The translations under genes and the position numbers were made by a program. Shown one piece after another: positions 1 through 7,911 of a DNA stretch of 61,111 nt. Position 1 is the first letter of the stretch; every line of letters starts with the position of its first letter. The stretch covers positions 84,882 to 145,992 of the forward strand of contig JAFPUC010000004.1 of the NCBI GenBank assembly GCA_017413255.1, written 5' to 3'. The stretch is from Aeriscardovia sp. (GTDB taxonomy: Bacteria; Actinomycetota; Actinomycetes; Actinomycetales; Bifidobacteriaceae). A model generated the notes under the pieces. That model was given only the letters and a program-made list of their open reading frames with translations, had not been told where the DNA came from and did no database searches.

Positions 1-126
1 CTGCTTTACCTCGACTCTGTTTACATGCTCGGGGATTACGAAAGTGTACTGCCTGCGATCAGAATTGGCATAGCTCTTCTCGCTGATCACGGGCCTGATT
101 ATCACGTCCTGAAACAGTTTCTCCAC
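1..126 (-). CDS. rplW: 50S ribosomal protein L23, N-terminal 42 residues (cut by window edge)
   Basis: The minus strand encodes the L23 amino terminus, including the family signature DVIIRPVISEKSY near residue 7, and stays open to the window edge. L23 sits at the peptide exit tunnel of the large subunit and docks trigger factor and SRP. The start chosen is GTG at 126, behind an AAGGAG sequence that overlaps the end of rplD; only two bases separate the rplD stop from this start, so the genes are translationally coupled. It follows S10-L3-L4 in the usual S10 operon order. The rest of the gene lies outside the window. Confidence 0.9.
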   Translation of the reverse strand, partial: MEKLFQDVIIRPVISEKSYANSDRRQYTFVIPEHVNRVEVKQ

Positions 127-128
127 AG

Positions 129-797
129 CTATCTCTCCTTCGCAGTGCATGCGGCATTGCACTTTTCAATAAACTGATCCATTGCTTCTTTGGAGAAGAT
201 AAGGTTCTTGGCGACGATGACGTCGTAAGTGTTTATCTGGTCTACAAAGATCGGGTTTATGTAATCCAGATTGCGGGCGGAAAGCCATTCGTTAATCTGA
301 TCGGAGGTCAAAACGAGAGTGGAGAAAGATCCGCCGGCAATTGGAGAAAGGATTTGTGCGGCCTTCTTTGTAGAGGGCTTTTCAAACTTTAAAGATCCCA
401 GAACGCTGATGCATCCGCCGGAAGCCCTATCGGAAAGGACATACCTGAGGGCGAGGGCCTTCATCTTCTTGGGAGTCTTTTGCGAATAGTCGCGGGGGAC
501 AGGGCCAAAGGCAATTCCGCCGCCCTTCCACTGGGGAGCTCTAATGGATCCCTGACGGGCGCGTCCCGTGCCCTTCTGCCTCCACGGCTTCTTGCCGCCT
601 CCAGATACCTCGCCACGAGATTTGGCAGAGTGGGTGCCCTGCCTAAGAGCTGCAAGGTGAGCCACTACGACCTGGTGGATGAGAGGAATGTGGTCGACTA
701 CCGCCTGCGAATCATAACCAAATACGCACTCCGGGAGGCTGACGGTGCCTTCCTTTTCCCCTTCGGCGTTGGTGACTTGTACTGAAAGATCTGCCAT
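129..797 (-). CDS. rplD: 50S ribosomal protein L4
   Basis: This 222-residue protein matches L4 in length and in the central segment GGGKKPWRQKGTGRARQGS (about residues 66-84), the basic loop that contacts 23S rRNA and the exit tunnel. It is the third gene of an S10-type operon, five bases after rplC and two before rplW. In other bacteria L4 can also repress its own operon at the S10 leader. No regulatory structure was recognised in the leader here. Confidence 0.97.
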   Translation of the reverse strand: MADLSVQVTNAEGEKEGTVSLPECVFGYDSQAVVDHIPLIHQVVVAHLAALRQGTHSAKSRGEVSGGGKKPWRQKGTGRARQGSIRAPQWKGGGIAFGPVPRDYSQKTPKKMKALALRYVLSDRASGGCISVLGSLKFEKPSTKKAAQILSPIAGGSFSTLVLTSDQINEWLSARNLDYINPIFVDQINTYDVIVAKNLIFSKEAMDQFIEKCNAACTAKER

Positions 798-802
798 TAT
801 TC

Positions 803-1441
803 CTATGCTCCCTTCACAGCGCTGCGAATGAGCACTAAAGATCCCCTGGAGCCCGGAAGAGCCCCCTTAATCGCTATATAGCCTTCCTCGGCATGAACCT
901 CCACAACCTTTAGGTTTTGGATAGTTTTCCTGTCAGAGCCCATTCGCCCTGCCATCCTCTTGCCACGGAAGACGCGGCTGGGGGTGGCGCATGCGCCTAC
1001 AGATCCCGGCCTTCTTTCGTTCTTGTGAGAACCGTGGGTCCTCCTGTAGGAGCGAAATCCCCAGCGCTTTATGGTGCCGGCAAAGCCCTTGCCCTTGGTG
1101 GTGCCGATAACATCCACCACAGCTCCCTGCTCGAAAGTGTCGGGGGAGATCTCCTGCCCCAGCTGATACTGAGCTGCTTCGGGAGTCTTATACTCCACAA
1201 GATGGCGCCTAGGGGTAACCCCGGCCCTCTCAAAATGGCCTGCCAGAGGCTTGGTCACCTTTCCAGGCTTAATGCTGCCATAACCTATCTGAATGGCGTC
1301 ATAGCCGTTCTTATCTGTGGTTTTGACGTCAGTGACTACATTCGTAGAGACATCCACGAGGGTTACGGGAATGACGCGCCCCTGCTCGTCCCACACTTGG
1401 CTCATTCCCAACTTTGTTCCTAATAAAGCTTTTCTCTGCAT
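803..1441 (-). CDS. rplC: 50S ribosomal protein L3
   Basis: The 212-residue product begins with LLGTKLGMSQVWDE and carries the conserved region GFAGTIKRWGF and the HGSHKNERRPGSVG loop near residue 140. That loop reaches toward the peptidyl transferase centre. L3 is an early-assembly protein of the large subunit. The gene lies ten bases after rpsJ and five before rplD. Even this highly expressed gene uses AGG and ATA codons, which helps show that ureC is atypical for this genome. Confidence 0.97.
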   Translation of the reverse strand: MQRKALLGTKLGMSQVWDEQGRVIPVTLVDVSTNVVTDVKTTDKNGYDAIQIGYGSIKPGKVTKPLAGHFERAGVTPRRHLVEYKTPEAAQYQLGQEISPDTFEQGAVVDVIGTTKGKGFAGTIKRWGFRSYRRTHGSHKNERRPGSVGACATPSRVFRGKRMAGRMGSDRKTIQNLKVVEVHAEEGYIAIKGALPGSRGSLVLIRSAVKGA

Positions 1442-1451
1442 GCTCCGACCT

Positions 1452-1760
1452 TTACAGCTTGATCTCTATATTGACATCCGTGGGTAGATCTATGCGCATC
1501 AACGAATCTATTGCTTTAGGAGTGGGATCTATAACGTCGATCAGGCGCTTATGTGAACGCCTCTCAAATTCCTCGCGAGAGTCCTTGTATTTGTGCGGAG
1601 AACGGATGACGCAGTAGCTGTTCCTTTCGGTGGGAAGCGGGATCGGCCCGATAGCCTTCACGCCTACGCTTGTTACAGTTTCAACGATCTTCTTCGCAGA
1701 CTGGTCAATAACTTCGTGATCATAGGACTTGAGCCGAATGCGGATTTTTTGTCCCGCCAT
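1452..1760 (-). CDS. rpsJ: 30S ribosomal protein S10
   Basis: A 102-residue protein with the S10 pattern: [14 protein letters not shown] at the amino end, [20 protein letters not shown] in the middle, and [22 protein letters not shown] near the C-terminus (shown here as separate short motifs of one block). S10 is part of the 30S head and also a NusE antitermination factor. It is the first gene of the operon, behind a leader of about 100 bases and a plausible promoter. Confidence 0.97.
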   Translation of the reverse strand: MAGQKIRIRLKSYDHEVIDQSAKKIVETVTSVGVKAIGPIPLPTERNSYCVIRSPHKYKDSREEFERRSHKRLIDVIDPTPKAIDSLMRIDLPTDVNIEIKL

Positions 1761-1871
1761 TGCTGTACGCCCTTCCTTTAGTAGTACTTCTTAACCCGCG
1801 ACAGCAAGATGCGGGTCCTATTGCCATACAAAACCTACTATGCCTTGGAAAAAGGCGCGCCCGCTTTTCAA

Positions 1872-1902
1872 ATTGTAAATTTAAACCGTCACAGGTTGAC
1901 AA
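1872..1902 (-). promoter_or_regulatory. Candidate promoter of the S10 operon
   Basis: Reading the minus strand, TTGTCA (1902-1897) is followed after 19 bases by TACAAT (1877-1872). The spacer is a little long, but both hexamers are good sigma-70-type matches. This would give a leader of roughly 105 bases before rpsJ. Confidence 0.5.
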
Positions 1903-1952
1903 GTAAATCTTAGTATTCAAGCCTTATTGTTGCAAATACGAGGGCTGAAAAT

Positions 1953-1975
1953 GAAAAAGCCCCCGAACGGGGGCG
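1953..1975 (-). terminator. Intrinsic terminator after rpsI
   Basis: On the minus strand GCCCCCG-TT-CGGGGGC is followed directly by five T residues. It lies nine bases beyond the rpsI stop and ends the rplM-rpsI unit before the S10 operon promoter. Confidence 0.9.
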
Positions 1976-1983
1976 GAAAATAT

Positions 1984-2451
1984 TTAACGCTTAGAGTACT
2001 GAGGAGCCTTGCGCGCCTTGTGGAGGCCGGGCTTCTTTCTTTCAACTACTCTGGCATCCCTTGTCAAAAAGCCGTGCTTCTTAAGGATTTCCCTGTTGTG
2101 ATCGCGGTCGATTTCATTAAGGGCCCTGGAAATTCCGAGGCGTACTGCGCCCGCCTGTCCGGAAATACCGCCACCTTCAACGCGGACAAATACGTCGAAC
2201 TTGCCTTCGAGATGAAGGAGGGTGAAGGGAGACTGCACTTCCCTTCTGGAAAGCGCCTGGGTGAAGTAGTTTTCCAGGCTTCTCCCGTTTACCGTCCACT
2301 TTCCGCTGCCGGGCTTGAGCCAAACTCTGGCTACTGCATTCTTTCTTTTGCCCGTTCCATATCCCGGGGCTATGAGGCTCTGCCCGGCGCCGGCCTGGGT
2401 TTCGGTCTCGGAGCTGTAGGTTACAGCTTCTTGCAACTGATTTTCTGCCAT
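1984..2451 (-). CDS. rpsI: 30S ribosomal protein S9
   Basis: The 155-residue protein ends with the invariant basic tail (APQYSKR), which reaches the P-site tRNA, and carries [19 protein letters not shown] around residue 31. The first 30 residues are an acidic extension of the kind found on actinobacterial S9. It lies 16 bases after rplM in the standard L13-S9 pair and is followed by a clear terminator. Confidence 0.96.
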   Translation of the reverse strand: MAENQLQEAVTYSSETETQAGAGQSLIAPGYGTGKRKNAVARVWLKPGSGKWTVNGRSLENYFTQALSRREVQSPFTLLHLEGKFDVFVRVEGGGISGQAGAVRLGISRALNEIDRDHNREILKKHGFLTRDARVVERKKPGLHKARKAPQYSKR

Positions 2452-2467
2452 CGTAACTTCCCTTTTC

Positions 2468-2920
2468 CTACTTCTGCTTGCCCTGGGTCATTTGAGTGAT
2501 TGTGAACTTCTTAGGCTTTTGAGCGGCATAGGGGTTTTCCCCTCCGGCCACTACGCGCAGCCTCTTTATCTGCTGCCTAGAGAGCTTGTTTTTGGGAAGC
2601 ATGCCCCACACGGCCTGACGGACAAGCCTGTCGGGGTTGCCCTTTCTTAAAGAGCCCAGGGTGTCGGCCTTCAGGCCGCCCGGGTAACCAGAGTGTCTGT
2701 AGGCAATCTCACTTTCCTTCTTGCCCGTGAGAACTACCTTGTCGGCGTTGAGGATCACTACATAATCGCCCGCATCCGCATTAGGGGCGAAGGTCCTCTT
2801 GTTTTTTCCCCTCAAAAGCGTGGACGCTGTGACAGCCAGCCTGCCCAGCACCACTTTCTGGGCGTCTATTACATACCAGTCATGAGTCAAGTCAGCCGGT
2901 TTGGGTGTAAAAGTCTTCAC
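2468..2920 (-). CDS. rplM: 50S ribosomal protein L13
   Basis: A 150-residue protein with the L13 features [15 protein letters not shown] at the N-terminus and [18 protein letters not shown] near residue 108. L13 is an early assembly protein of the 50S subunit. It starts at GTG (2920) behind AAAGG and forms a two-gene operon with rpsI. Confidence 0.96.
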   Translation of the reverse strand: MKTFTPKPADLTHDWYVIDAQKVVLGRLAVTASTLLRGKNKRTFAPNADAGDYVVILNADKVVLTGKKESEIAYRHSGYPGGLKADTLGSLRKGNPDRLVRQAVWGMLPKNKLSRQQIKRLRVVAGGENPYAAQKPKKFTITQMTQGKQK

Positions 2921-3039
2921 AACTAACCTTTTCTTTATTGTGTTTCTGCCGTTGTTTGCGCATTGCGATTCAATTCCCCGAAGTCCGCTCTGGCGAGTGG
3001 GAAGCGTCCAGCTAAACCGAAGGGAAACACAACAATTCC

Positions 3040-3654
3040 TTATTGTACATTATCCGGGGAGACTCTTTTTTCAGCTGCCTTCCTCACTTCCGGGCTGTTG
3101 TCTTCCATAAGGGAATGGAGGGCATCTTGAGGGCAGTTGGGATTGCGGGCCGCGCTGGATCTGACCATGGAAGAAAGGACGAATTCTCTTGTGCCCTCTG
3201 CGCTTTCTTTCCCAATTTCAGAAAGAAAACGCAGAAGCTGGGGGGAAGAAAGGGGGTTTTGCGCCGCATCCAGTTTGGCTTTCCATGAGGAGTTCGGGTT
3301 TTTTATCGCCTCTTCTCTCACCTTTTCATCTTCATCCTTTGCAAGTTTTGAAAGAAGCCAATTTTTTGAAGACTTATTTGCAGCCACGGCCTTTCTAACG
3401 TCGCGCTCTTCATCTGTGCTGAGGCGCACCAAGATATTAGGAAAAGAAGAAGAGCAAGCCATATAAACCCTGTCTTCCTTTGGAGTTGCCTTATTTGCAG
3501 CCACGGCTTCCAAAAGGGCCGATCTTATGGCAAATTCTTCTTCCCCCACTTCTTCTTTCTTTAGCTCCTCTCTTGCAAGCTTTGAAAGTTCCTCCGAATC
3601 TGCAGAGTGCCTTATGCGCTCATACTCATCCGTTAAAGTTTTTTCTTCTTCCAT
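3040..3654 (-). CDS. Leucine-rich-variant (LRV)/HEAT-like repeat protein
   Basis: This 204-residue acidic protein has several degenerate helical repeats with the pattern VRKAVAANKSSKNWLLSKLA followed by a D-rich turn and VREEA (about residues 86-115), repeated near residues 45-85 and 118-200. The pattern resembles the LRV family, in which each repeat has the form VRxxVAxNPxxPxxxLxxLAxD. No catalytic motif, signal peptide or membrane segment is present, so a cytoplasmic scaffold or protein-binding role is inferred only. GGAG lies eight bases before the ATG. The partner is unknown, and the neighbours (L13 and tRNA-Asp) do not suggest one. Confidence 0.75.
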   Translation of the reverse strand: MEEEKTLTDEYERIRHSADSEELSKLAREELKKEEVGEEEFAIRSALLEAVAANKATPKEDRVYMACSSSFPNILVRLSTDEERDVRKAVAANKSSKNWLLSKLAKDEDEKVREEAIKNPNSSWKAKLDAAQNPLSSPQLLRFLSEIGKESAEGTREFVLSSMVRSSAARNPNCPQDALHSLMEDNSPEVRKAAEKRVSPDNVQ

Positions 3655-3675
3655 TTGAACTCCGCAGAATATTAT

Positions 3676-3704
3676 TTGCCAAACTTATTTATTCATTGTA
3701 TGCT
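3676..3704 (+). promoter_or_regulatory. Candidate promoter for tRNA-Asp/tRNA-Phe
   Basis: TTGCCA (3676-3681), a 17-base spacer, then TATGCT (3699-3704). It lies 26 bases before the mature 5' end of tRNA-Asp, a normal distance for a processed tRNA transcript. Confidence 0.6.
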
Positions 3705-3730
3705 TAAAAGTGCTGTGGTTCTCCACAGAT

Positions 3731-3804
3731 GGCCCGATAGCTCAGTTGGTTAGAGCGCCGCCCTGTCACGGCGGAGGTCGCCGGTTCAAGTCCGGTTCGG
3801 GTCG
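3731..3804 (+). tRNA. tRNA-Asp (anticodon GTC)
   Basis: A 74-base cloverleaf: acceptor GGCCCGA pairs with TCGGGTC, the D arm is AGCTCAGTTGGTTAGAGC, the anticodon loop CTGTCAC sits on a CCGCC/GGCGG stem, and the T loop is the canonical TTCAAGT. Discriminator base is G, as expected for tRNA-Asp. The CCA end is not encoded. It is paired with tRNA-Phe 36 bases downstream. Confidence 0.95.
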
Positions 3805-3840
3805 CGGGAGGCAATAGAAGTTTTTTATTGTCTCGCTGTT

Positions 3841-3914
3841 GGCTCTGTAGCTCAGTTGGTTAGAGCGTACGACTGAAAATCGTGAGGTCAGCGGATCGTT
3901 CCCGCTCGGGGCCA
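3841..3914 (+). tRNA. tRNA-Phe (anticodon GAA) with unusual T loop
   Basis: The acceptor GGCTCTG pairs with CGGGGCC, discriminator A. The anticodon loop CTGAAAA is on an ACGAC/ATCGT-type stem. The T stem AGCGG/CCGCT pairs perfectly, but the loop reads ATCGTTC. The nearly universal T54 and A58 are therefore swapped to A54 and T58, while T55 and C56 are kept. This is the only tRNA-Phe in the window; whether another copy exists cannot be seen here. Confidence 0.88.
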
Positions 3915-3935
3915 CGGTCCTTTTCTAGGTGTTAT

Positions 3936-4448
3936 TTATTTAGTTTTCCTCCTTATAAATTTTAGAAATCTGTAACCCTGTTTGCGTGCTCGGCTTTTTT
4001 TCCACCCTCCTCTTTCACTTTCGCGCCAATAAGGGGAAGCTGACAAATTTGGGGCGAAGACCGAACCTGAAAACTTGCCTGCAATTTCGGTGACGAAAGC
4101 TTCCTGAGCAAAGGGGAGGGCCTGGAAGAAAGGCCCCGCCCCCCCTATGACGAAAGCTTTCTTGCATCCTAGGCTTTGGCAGATTTCAAAAGCCTCCTTG
4201 AGGCTTTTAGCCTTTATTGCCCCTTCAAACTCGGAATCGGATCTTGAAAGGACTACATTCTCCCTCCCCTTCAGGGGTTTTGAGCCGATAGATCTCCACG
4301 TCCCGGATCCCATAATCACGGCGTTGCCGCGCGTAAGCTCTGAAAACCTCTTCAAATCCTCCGGCACGCGCCAGGGCATTTTTTCCCCGTCGCCTATCAG
4401 CCACTTTCCTTTATAATTCGACTTTGCAAGTATCAGGCAGATTTTCAA
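3936..4448 (-). CDS. folA: Dihydrofolate reductase
   Basis: A 170-residue DHFR that reduces dihydrofolate with NADPH, regenerating tetrahydrofolate after ThyA. Visible family features are the [10 protein letters not shown] strand, [12 protein letters not shown] at residues 24-35 (with Trp and the acidic substrate-binding residue), [15 protein letters not shown] (NADPH site) and [13 protein letters not shown]. The usual MGRxTW is MGSGTW, so the Arg after MG is replaced. Its first four bases overlap the thyA stop, so the pair is translationally coupled. Confidence 0.93.
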   Translation of the reverse strand: MKICLILAKSNYKGKWLIGDGEKMPWRVPEDLKRFSELTRGNAVIMGSGTWRSIGSKPLKGRENVVLSRSDSEFEGAIKAKSLKEAFEICQSLGCKKAFVIGGAGPFFQALPFAQEAFVTEIAGKFSGSVFAPNLSASPYWRESERGGWKKSRARKQGYRFLKFIRRKTK

Positions 4449-5299
4449 ACGGCTACTTTCCCCTTCAAAGCGTCCCAGTGTTTGTAATTTAAAACGTGAA
4501 AATCAGAGTAGTCATAGCTGAATATATTCTTGGCCTTGTCGACTTCAAGAGTGGGATAGGGGTAGGGAGCGCGCGAGAGCTGGGTCAAAACCTGCTCTAA
4601 GTGGTTGGAGTAGACATGGCAGTCCCCTCCGGTCCACACAAAGTCCCCCGGCTTAAGGTCGCACTGCTGGGCTATGAGGGTGGTAAGCAGAGAGTAGGAA
4701 GCAATGTTAAAAGGGACGCCCAGGAACATGTCTGCAGACCTTTGGTAGAGCTGGCAGGAAAGGCGGCCGTCTGCTACGTAGAACTGGAATAATGCGTGGC
4801 ATGGAGGAAGGGCCATCCGGGAAACCTCTGCCGGATTCCACGCGCTCACTATCAGCCTGCGCGAATTGGGGTTTCTCTTTATCTCTTCTATTACGTTTTC
4901 TATTTGGTCTATAGGCCCATTTGAGGAAGGCCAGCTTCTCCACTGCGTTCCATACACGGGCCCCAGATCCCCGTTTTCATCGGCCCATTCGTCCCAAATA
5001 TGTACGCCGTTGTCAGTCAGATACTTTATGTTCGAGCTCCCCTTGAGGAACCATAAAAGCTCGTATGCCACGCCCTTGAACCATACCGACTTTGTAGTGA
5101 TGAGCGGAAAGCCCTTTGAAAGATCAAAACGCATTTGAGCCCCAAAGTACGATATGGTGCCGGTGCCCGTTCTGTCATCCTTCCATTCGCCCTTTTCCAG
5201 CACAAGCCTCAAAAGATCTTCGTACTGATGAGGGTTCTTGCTTTCCGGCTTAGGGGGTATTCTCTTCCTTAGCGCTTTTACGTCAATCTTTTCCTGCAT
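4445..5299 (-). CDS. thyA: Thymidylate synthase
   Basis: A 284-residue folate-dependent ThyA that makes dTMP from dUMP. It shows [18 protein letters not shown] near residue 40, the catalytic cysteine in [13 protein letters not shown], and the dUMP-binding segment [16 protein letters not shown]. The roughly 20-residue N-terminal extension is common in actinobacteria. The ATG at 5299 has no Shine-Dalgarno sequence; a TAAAAT element ends seven bases upstream, so the message may be leaderless. It is followed by overlapping folA. Confidence 0.96.
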   Translation of the reverse strand: MQEKIDVKALRKRIPPKPESKNPHQYEDLLRLVLEKGEWKDDRTGTGTISYFGAQMRFDLSKGFPLITTKSVWFKGVAYELLWFLKGSSNIKYLTDNGVHIWDEWADENGDLGPVYGTQWRSWPSSNGPIDQIENVIEEIKRNPNSRRLIVSAWNPAEVSRMALPPCHALFQFYVADGRLSCQLYQRSADMFLGVPFNIASYSLLTTLIAQQCDLKPGDFVWTGGDCHVYSNHLEQVLTQLSRAPYPYPTLEVDKAKNIFSYDYSDFHVLNYKHWDALKGKVAV

Positions 5300-5306
5300 G
5301 ACAAAA

Positions 5307-5312
5307 ATTTTA
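5307..5312 (-). promoter_or_regulatory. Possible -10 element of a leaderless thyA promoter
   Basis: TAAAAT on the minus strand ends seven bases before the A of the thyA ATG, which would place transcription start on that A. No convincing -35 hexamer is visible, so this rests on the -10 and the missing ribosome binding site. Confidence 0.35.
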
Positions 5313-5458
5313 TCTTTTCAGTTTCAGCCGAATCTGCATAAGGCTTTCTTTTTTGGCCCGCTTTTTTATGCGCCCATGCAAGAAATAAACTTCCCCTCTA
5401 AAGCCCGCAAGCCAATTAGCAGGTCGCGGAAGGGGGGATAAGGAAATTTAACCTAAAG

Positions 5459-5719
5459 TTAATTTTCCTTTGGCTCGGGGGGTATGGGCGCTTTTTCCGC
5501 CTTTTTCAATGCGGCAATTTGGCAGGCCATTTGTTGCCACTCTTTTGAAAAGACGCCCCAACGGGGAAACTTGTCTGCAATGCCGTAGCGCTGGCGCCAT
5601 TCTTCCCAAAGCATAGGTCCGCACATGTGTCTGGAAGGCGCAACAGGGATAAAAGAAGAATTCGAGCAGCTTGCCCCTTTTCTTACAAAGCCGCTGGGAG
5701 GAGTAAATTTATACAGCAA
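5459..5719 (-). CDS. Small protein of unknown function (TTG start)
   Basis: This 86-residue frame starts at TTG (5719) behind GGAGG at a seven-base spacing, which is the best argument that it is translated. The protein has three cysteines, a central Trp-rich segment (MLWEEWRQRYGIADKFPRWG) and a basic-then-proline-rich tail. There is no signal peptide or membrane segment. No family was recognised. It lies upstream of thyA-folA on the same strand with a 159-base gap, so it is probably a separate unit. Confidence 0.5.
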   Translation of the reverse strand: MLYKFTPPSGFVRKGASCSNSSFIPVAPSRHMCGPMLWEEWRQRYGIADKFPRWGVFSKEWQQMACQIAALKKAEKAPIPPEPKEN

Positions 5720-6128
5720 TCTTGTGCCTCCGGAACTTAAAAATTTCTAAGGACTAGATATTAGTGAACAAACTGAAAAAGTAAAAGGGGAATGCAAAAG
5801 CCCGATTTTTTATCAATCCGTATTTGCGAACCTTCTGTGCTTTCCTGCCCTTTAGGTAAACCAGACCGCTTAGGCAATAAAAAGCTGATTTAACAAGATT
5901 CTAATGGGCAAAAGCGTATGAGGGAGACCTTATAAGTACGCGCCTTTAAAAAAATCCTGAAGAGTTGCATTTTTCAGAGCCAAAGTTTGAAAGGCCCATC
6001 TTCCGCACTCCCCAAAGCTACAAAAGAAAAAATGAGAAAAAGAAGTTAAGGCTTACGCCACCTTGTACTGTTAAGGTTAAAACGTAAAAGAATACTTGTC
6101 TTCGTCTGTTTAAAGCATTGGAGGAGCG
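5720..6128. other. Gene-free spacer
   Basis: About 400 bases, more AT-rich than the surrounding genes, without a supported reading frame, tRNA or strong hairpin. The last 70 bases must contain the promoter of the plus-strand gene at 6129; TTGTAC near 6063 with TAAAAG 16 bases later is the best but weak candidate. A small RNA cannot be excluded. Confidence 0.4.
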
Positions 6129-6545
6129 ATGGCGCAAGGGGAAGAACCAAATATGGGGCAGGGAACTACAGGCGCAAAAGACCATGGCGAAAACTGGCAG
6201 GATCTGGAGGCACGTCTGAAAAGCATAAAAGCCTACTTGAAGGCTGAAGCTAAAACAGAAAAGGATGCAAAGTCTCTAAAAGCCCGCCTCAATCTTACGG
6301 GTGAAGAACGCGATCTTACTTCTGAAGAAGAAGAATACAAAAAGAACCTGAAAGCAGAGCAGATGCAGACTCATGAAGGCCTGGAAGAAATAAAAACGGA
6401 TCTGGAAAAGATAAAGGAAGACATAGATTGCACATCTGAAGTAAAAGGCCTAAAGGAATTGCGCAAGCAGGTAGACAAGTACTTAAGGGAAGTAGAAGAA
6501 CGCCTGGGCGCGGTAGAGAGGGTGGAAGAAAACCAAAGCATGTAA
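6129..6545 (+). CDS. Acidic coiled-coil protein of unknown function
   Basis: The ATG follows GGAGGAGCG, a strong ribosome binding site. The 138-residue product has a Gly/Gln-rich first 20 residues and then is almost entirely Glu/Lys-rich with heptad-like spacing of Leu and Ile, as in LEARLKSIKAYLKAEAKTEK and LEKIKEDI. It is predicted to be a long coiled coil with one Cys and no membrane segment. It stands alone between two gene-free spacers and opposes the transcription of the genes on both sides. No family was recognised. Confidence 0.6.
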   Translation: MAQGEEPNMGQGTTGAKDHGENWQDLEARLKSIKAYLKAEAKTEKDAKSLKARLNLTGEERDLTSEEEEYKKNLKAEQMQTHEGLEEIKTDLEKIKEDIDCTSEVKGLKELRKQVDKYLREVEERLGAVERVEENQSM

Positions 6546-6933
6546 GAACTTCACGGAGCCAATAAGCAAATCCGTTAAAGCAAGTTGGCCGCCTACAGAG
6601 GGCAAGGTGATTTTAAGGTTTTAAATCCAATGTCGTCTACCAGATGTGGGCTAGCCGGGTGTTAATTTATCGCTTCAGATATTTAAATCCTCTTTCTAAT
6701 TTGAGCGTAAAAATAAAATTTAAATCTGGACTTTACAGGCAAAGAAAGAGAAAAACTTAATCTCAAAAAATCTTATACCCCTAACTGCTTTTGTTGATTT
6801 CCCTAAATAAACTTTTCCAGCGCCAATATAAAAATTTTCCCTATTGCTGCATATATAGATCCTTTTTCTCACCCTTAAAAAGTTAATAGGGTAAACGCTG
6901 CATCTAACAAAGCAATATTTTGTTCTAAGGCGG
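6546..6933. other. AT-rich gene-free spacer
   Basis: Nearly 390 bases that become strongly AT-rich after 6640. No supported gene is present; the open frame that crosses into lgt is short, basic and compositionally random. A six-base-pair stem TAAGGC/GCCTTA overlaps the lgt stop but lacks a convincing T run. The terminators for the coiled-coil gene and lgt presumably lie here, but I cannot place them confidently. Confidence 0.4.
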
Positions 6934-7860
6934 TTAGGCCTTAATCTTCCCTTTCCGATCGCGATCTTCTTTTGCCTTTTCCTTCTGCGTCGCAACGGAG
7001 AGAATTTCTATTGCATCCTTCCTGCTTTTTCCCCGCTTTGAAAGGTAGATAAATAAAATTACTCCCAAAATTACAGATACAATCGCCGCCCACGTATTTA
7101 TCCTCAAACCCAGAAAGTAAATAGAAGAATTTATCCTGATTTCTTCTATGACGGCCCTGCCCGCACCATAGTACATGAGGTAAAGGGCAAAAATCTGTCC
7201 GGTTTTCAACTTCTTTTGGAATCGGTTTCCAAAAATGGTCAAAAGTATAGCTCCGGAAAGGCAGAGGATGATCGAATAAAGGAATGTGGGCTGAAAAAGG
7301 TGGGTCTGAGGGTCTGGGCACGCCAGATTCGTGTAGCAGGTTTCAAACTTACCTATGGCGTTTGCCCCGTTAAGTTTAAGACCTATGGGCCAAGTGGTGG
7401 GAAGGCCGTAAAGCTCCTGGTTAAACCAGTTTCCAAGGCGCCCGAAAGCCTGAGCCACTAAAAGGCCCGGGGCCACGGCGTCCGCCAAAAGCAGCGAGGG
7501 AATCTTTTTGCATCTGCCCACAAAAACTATCGCTACGGCCCCTCCCATCAGGGAACCGAAGATTGCCATTCCCCCGTTCCATACTTTCAAAATATTTATG
7601 GGGCTGCCCGTAGGAGGAAAGTAGTCCCATGGAACTGTCAGGCAGTTATAAATCCTGGCCGCCACCAATCCGCAAGGAACGGCTGCCAGGGTAAAATCGA
7701 GCACCTGATCGAAAGTGCCCCCCCACCTTCTCCATCTCAAGGTGAGTATCGACACGGCAAACACTATTGCGCACAGCATCGTCAAGGCGTAAAAGTGGAT
7801 TGTGAGGGGCCCTAGCTTAAAGTAGGAAACCGTAGGGGAGGGAATGGAGGCCTCCAGCAT
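6934..7860 (-). CDS. lgt: Prolipoprotein diacylglyceryl transferase
   Basis: A 308-residue integral membrane enzyme that moves diacylglycerol from phosphatidylglycerol to the lipobox cysteine of prolipoproteins. Features are a first transmembrane helix after YFKLGPLTIHFYAL, the Lgt signature LVAQAFGRLGNWFNQELYG near residue 135 (with its key Arg, Asn and Glu), and several more hydrophobic helices. The C-terminus is a charged tail. It is the last gene of the minus-strand pyrH-frr-cdsA-lgt block. The lipoprotein at 12666-13979 would be a substrate. Confidence 0.95.
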   Translation of the reverse strand: MLEASIPSPTVSYFKLGPLTIHFYALTMLCAIVFAVSILTLRWRRWGGTFDQVLDFTLAAVPCGLVAARIYNCLTVPWDYFPPTGSPINILKVWNGGMAIFGSLMGGAVAIVFVGRCKKIPSLLLADAVAPGLLVAQAFGRLGNWFNQELYGLPTTWPIGLKLNGANAIGKFETCYTNLACPDPQTHLFQPTFLYSIILCLSGAILLTIFGNRFQKKLKTGQIFALYLMYYGAGRAVIEEIRINSSIYFLGLRINTWAAIVSVILGVILFIYLSKRGKSRKDAIEILSVATQKEKAKEDRDRKGKIKA

Positions 7861-7911
7861 TCTGTTGCCCTTTCAAAAAGGCGCCCGGTAAAGCGCGAAT
7901 CTGCCTTTAAC

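Noticed and set aside
1720..1920. A small open frame in the S10 leader
   Set aside because: No ribosome site and it crosses into rpsJ; the region reads better as promoter and leader.
6720..6995. A 91-codon minus-strand frame overlapping the lgt 3' end
   Set aside because: Very basic, from AT-rich sequence, no ribosome site, and overlaps the coding end of lgt.
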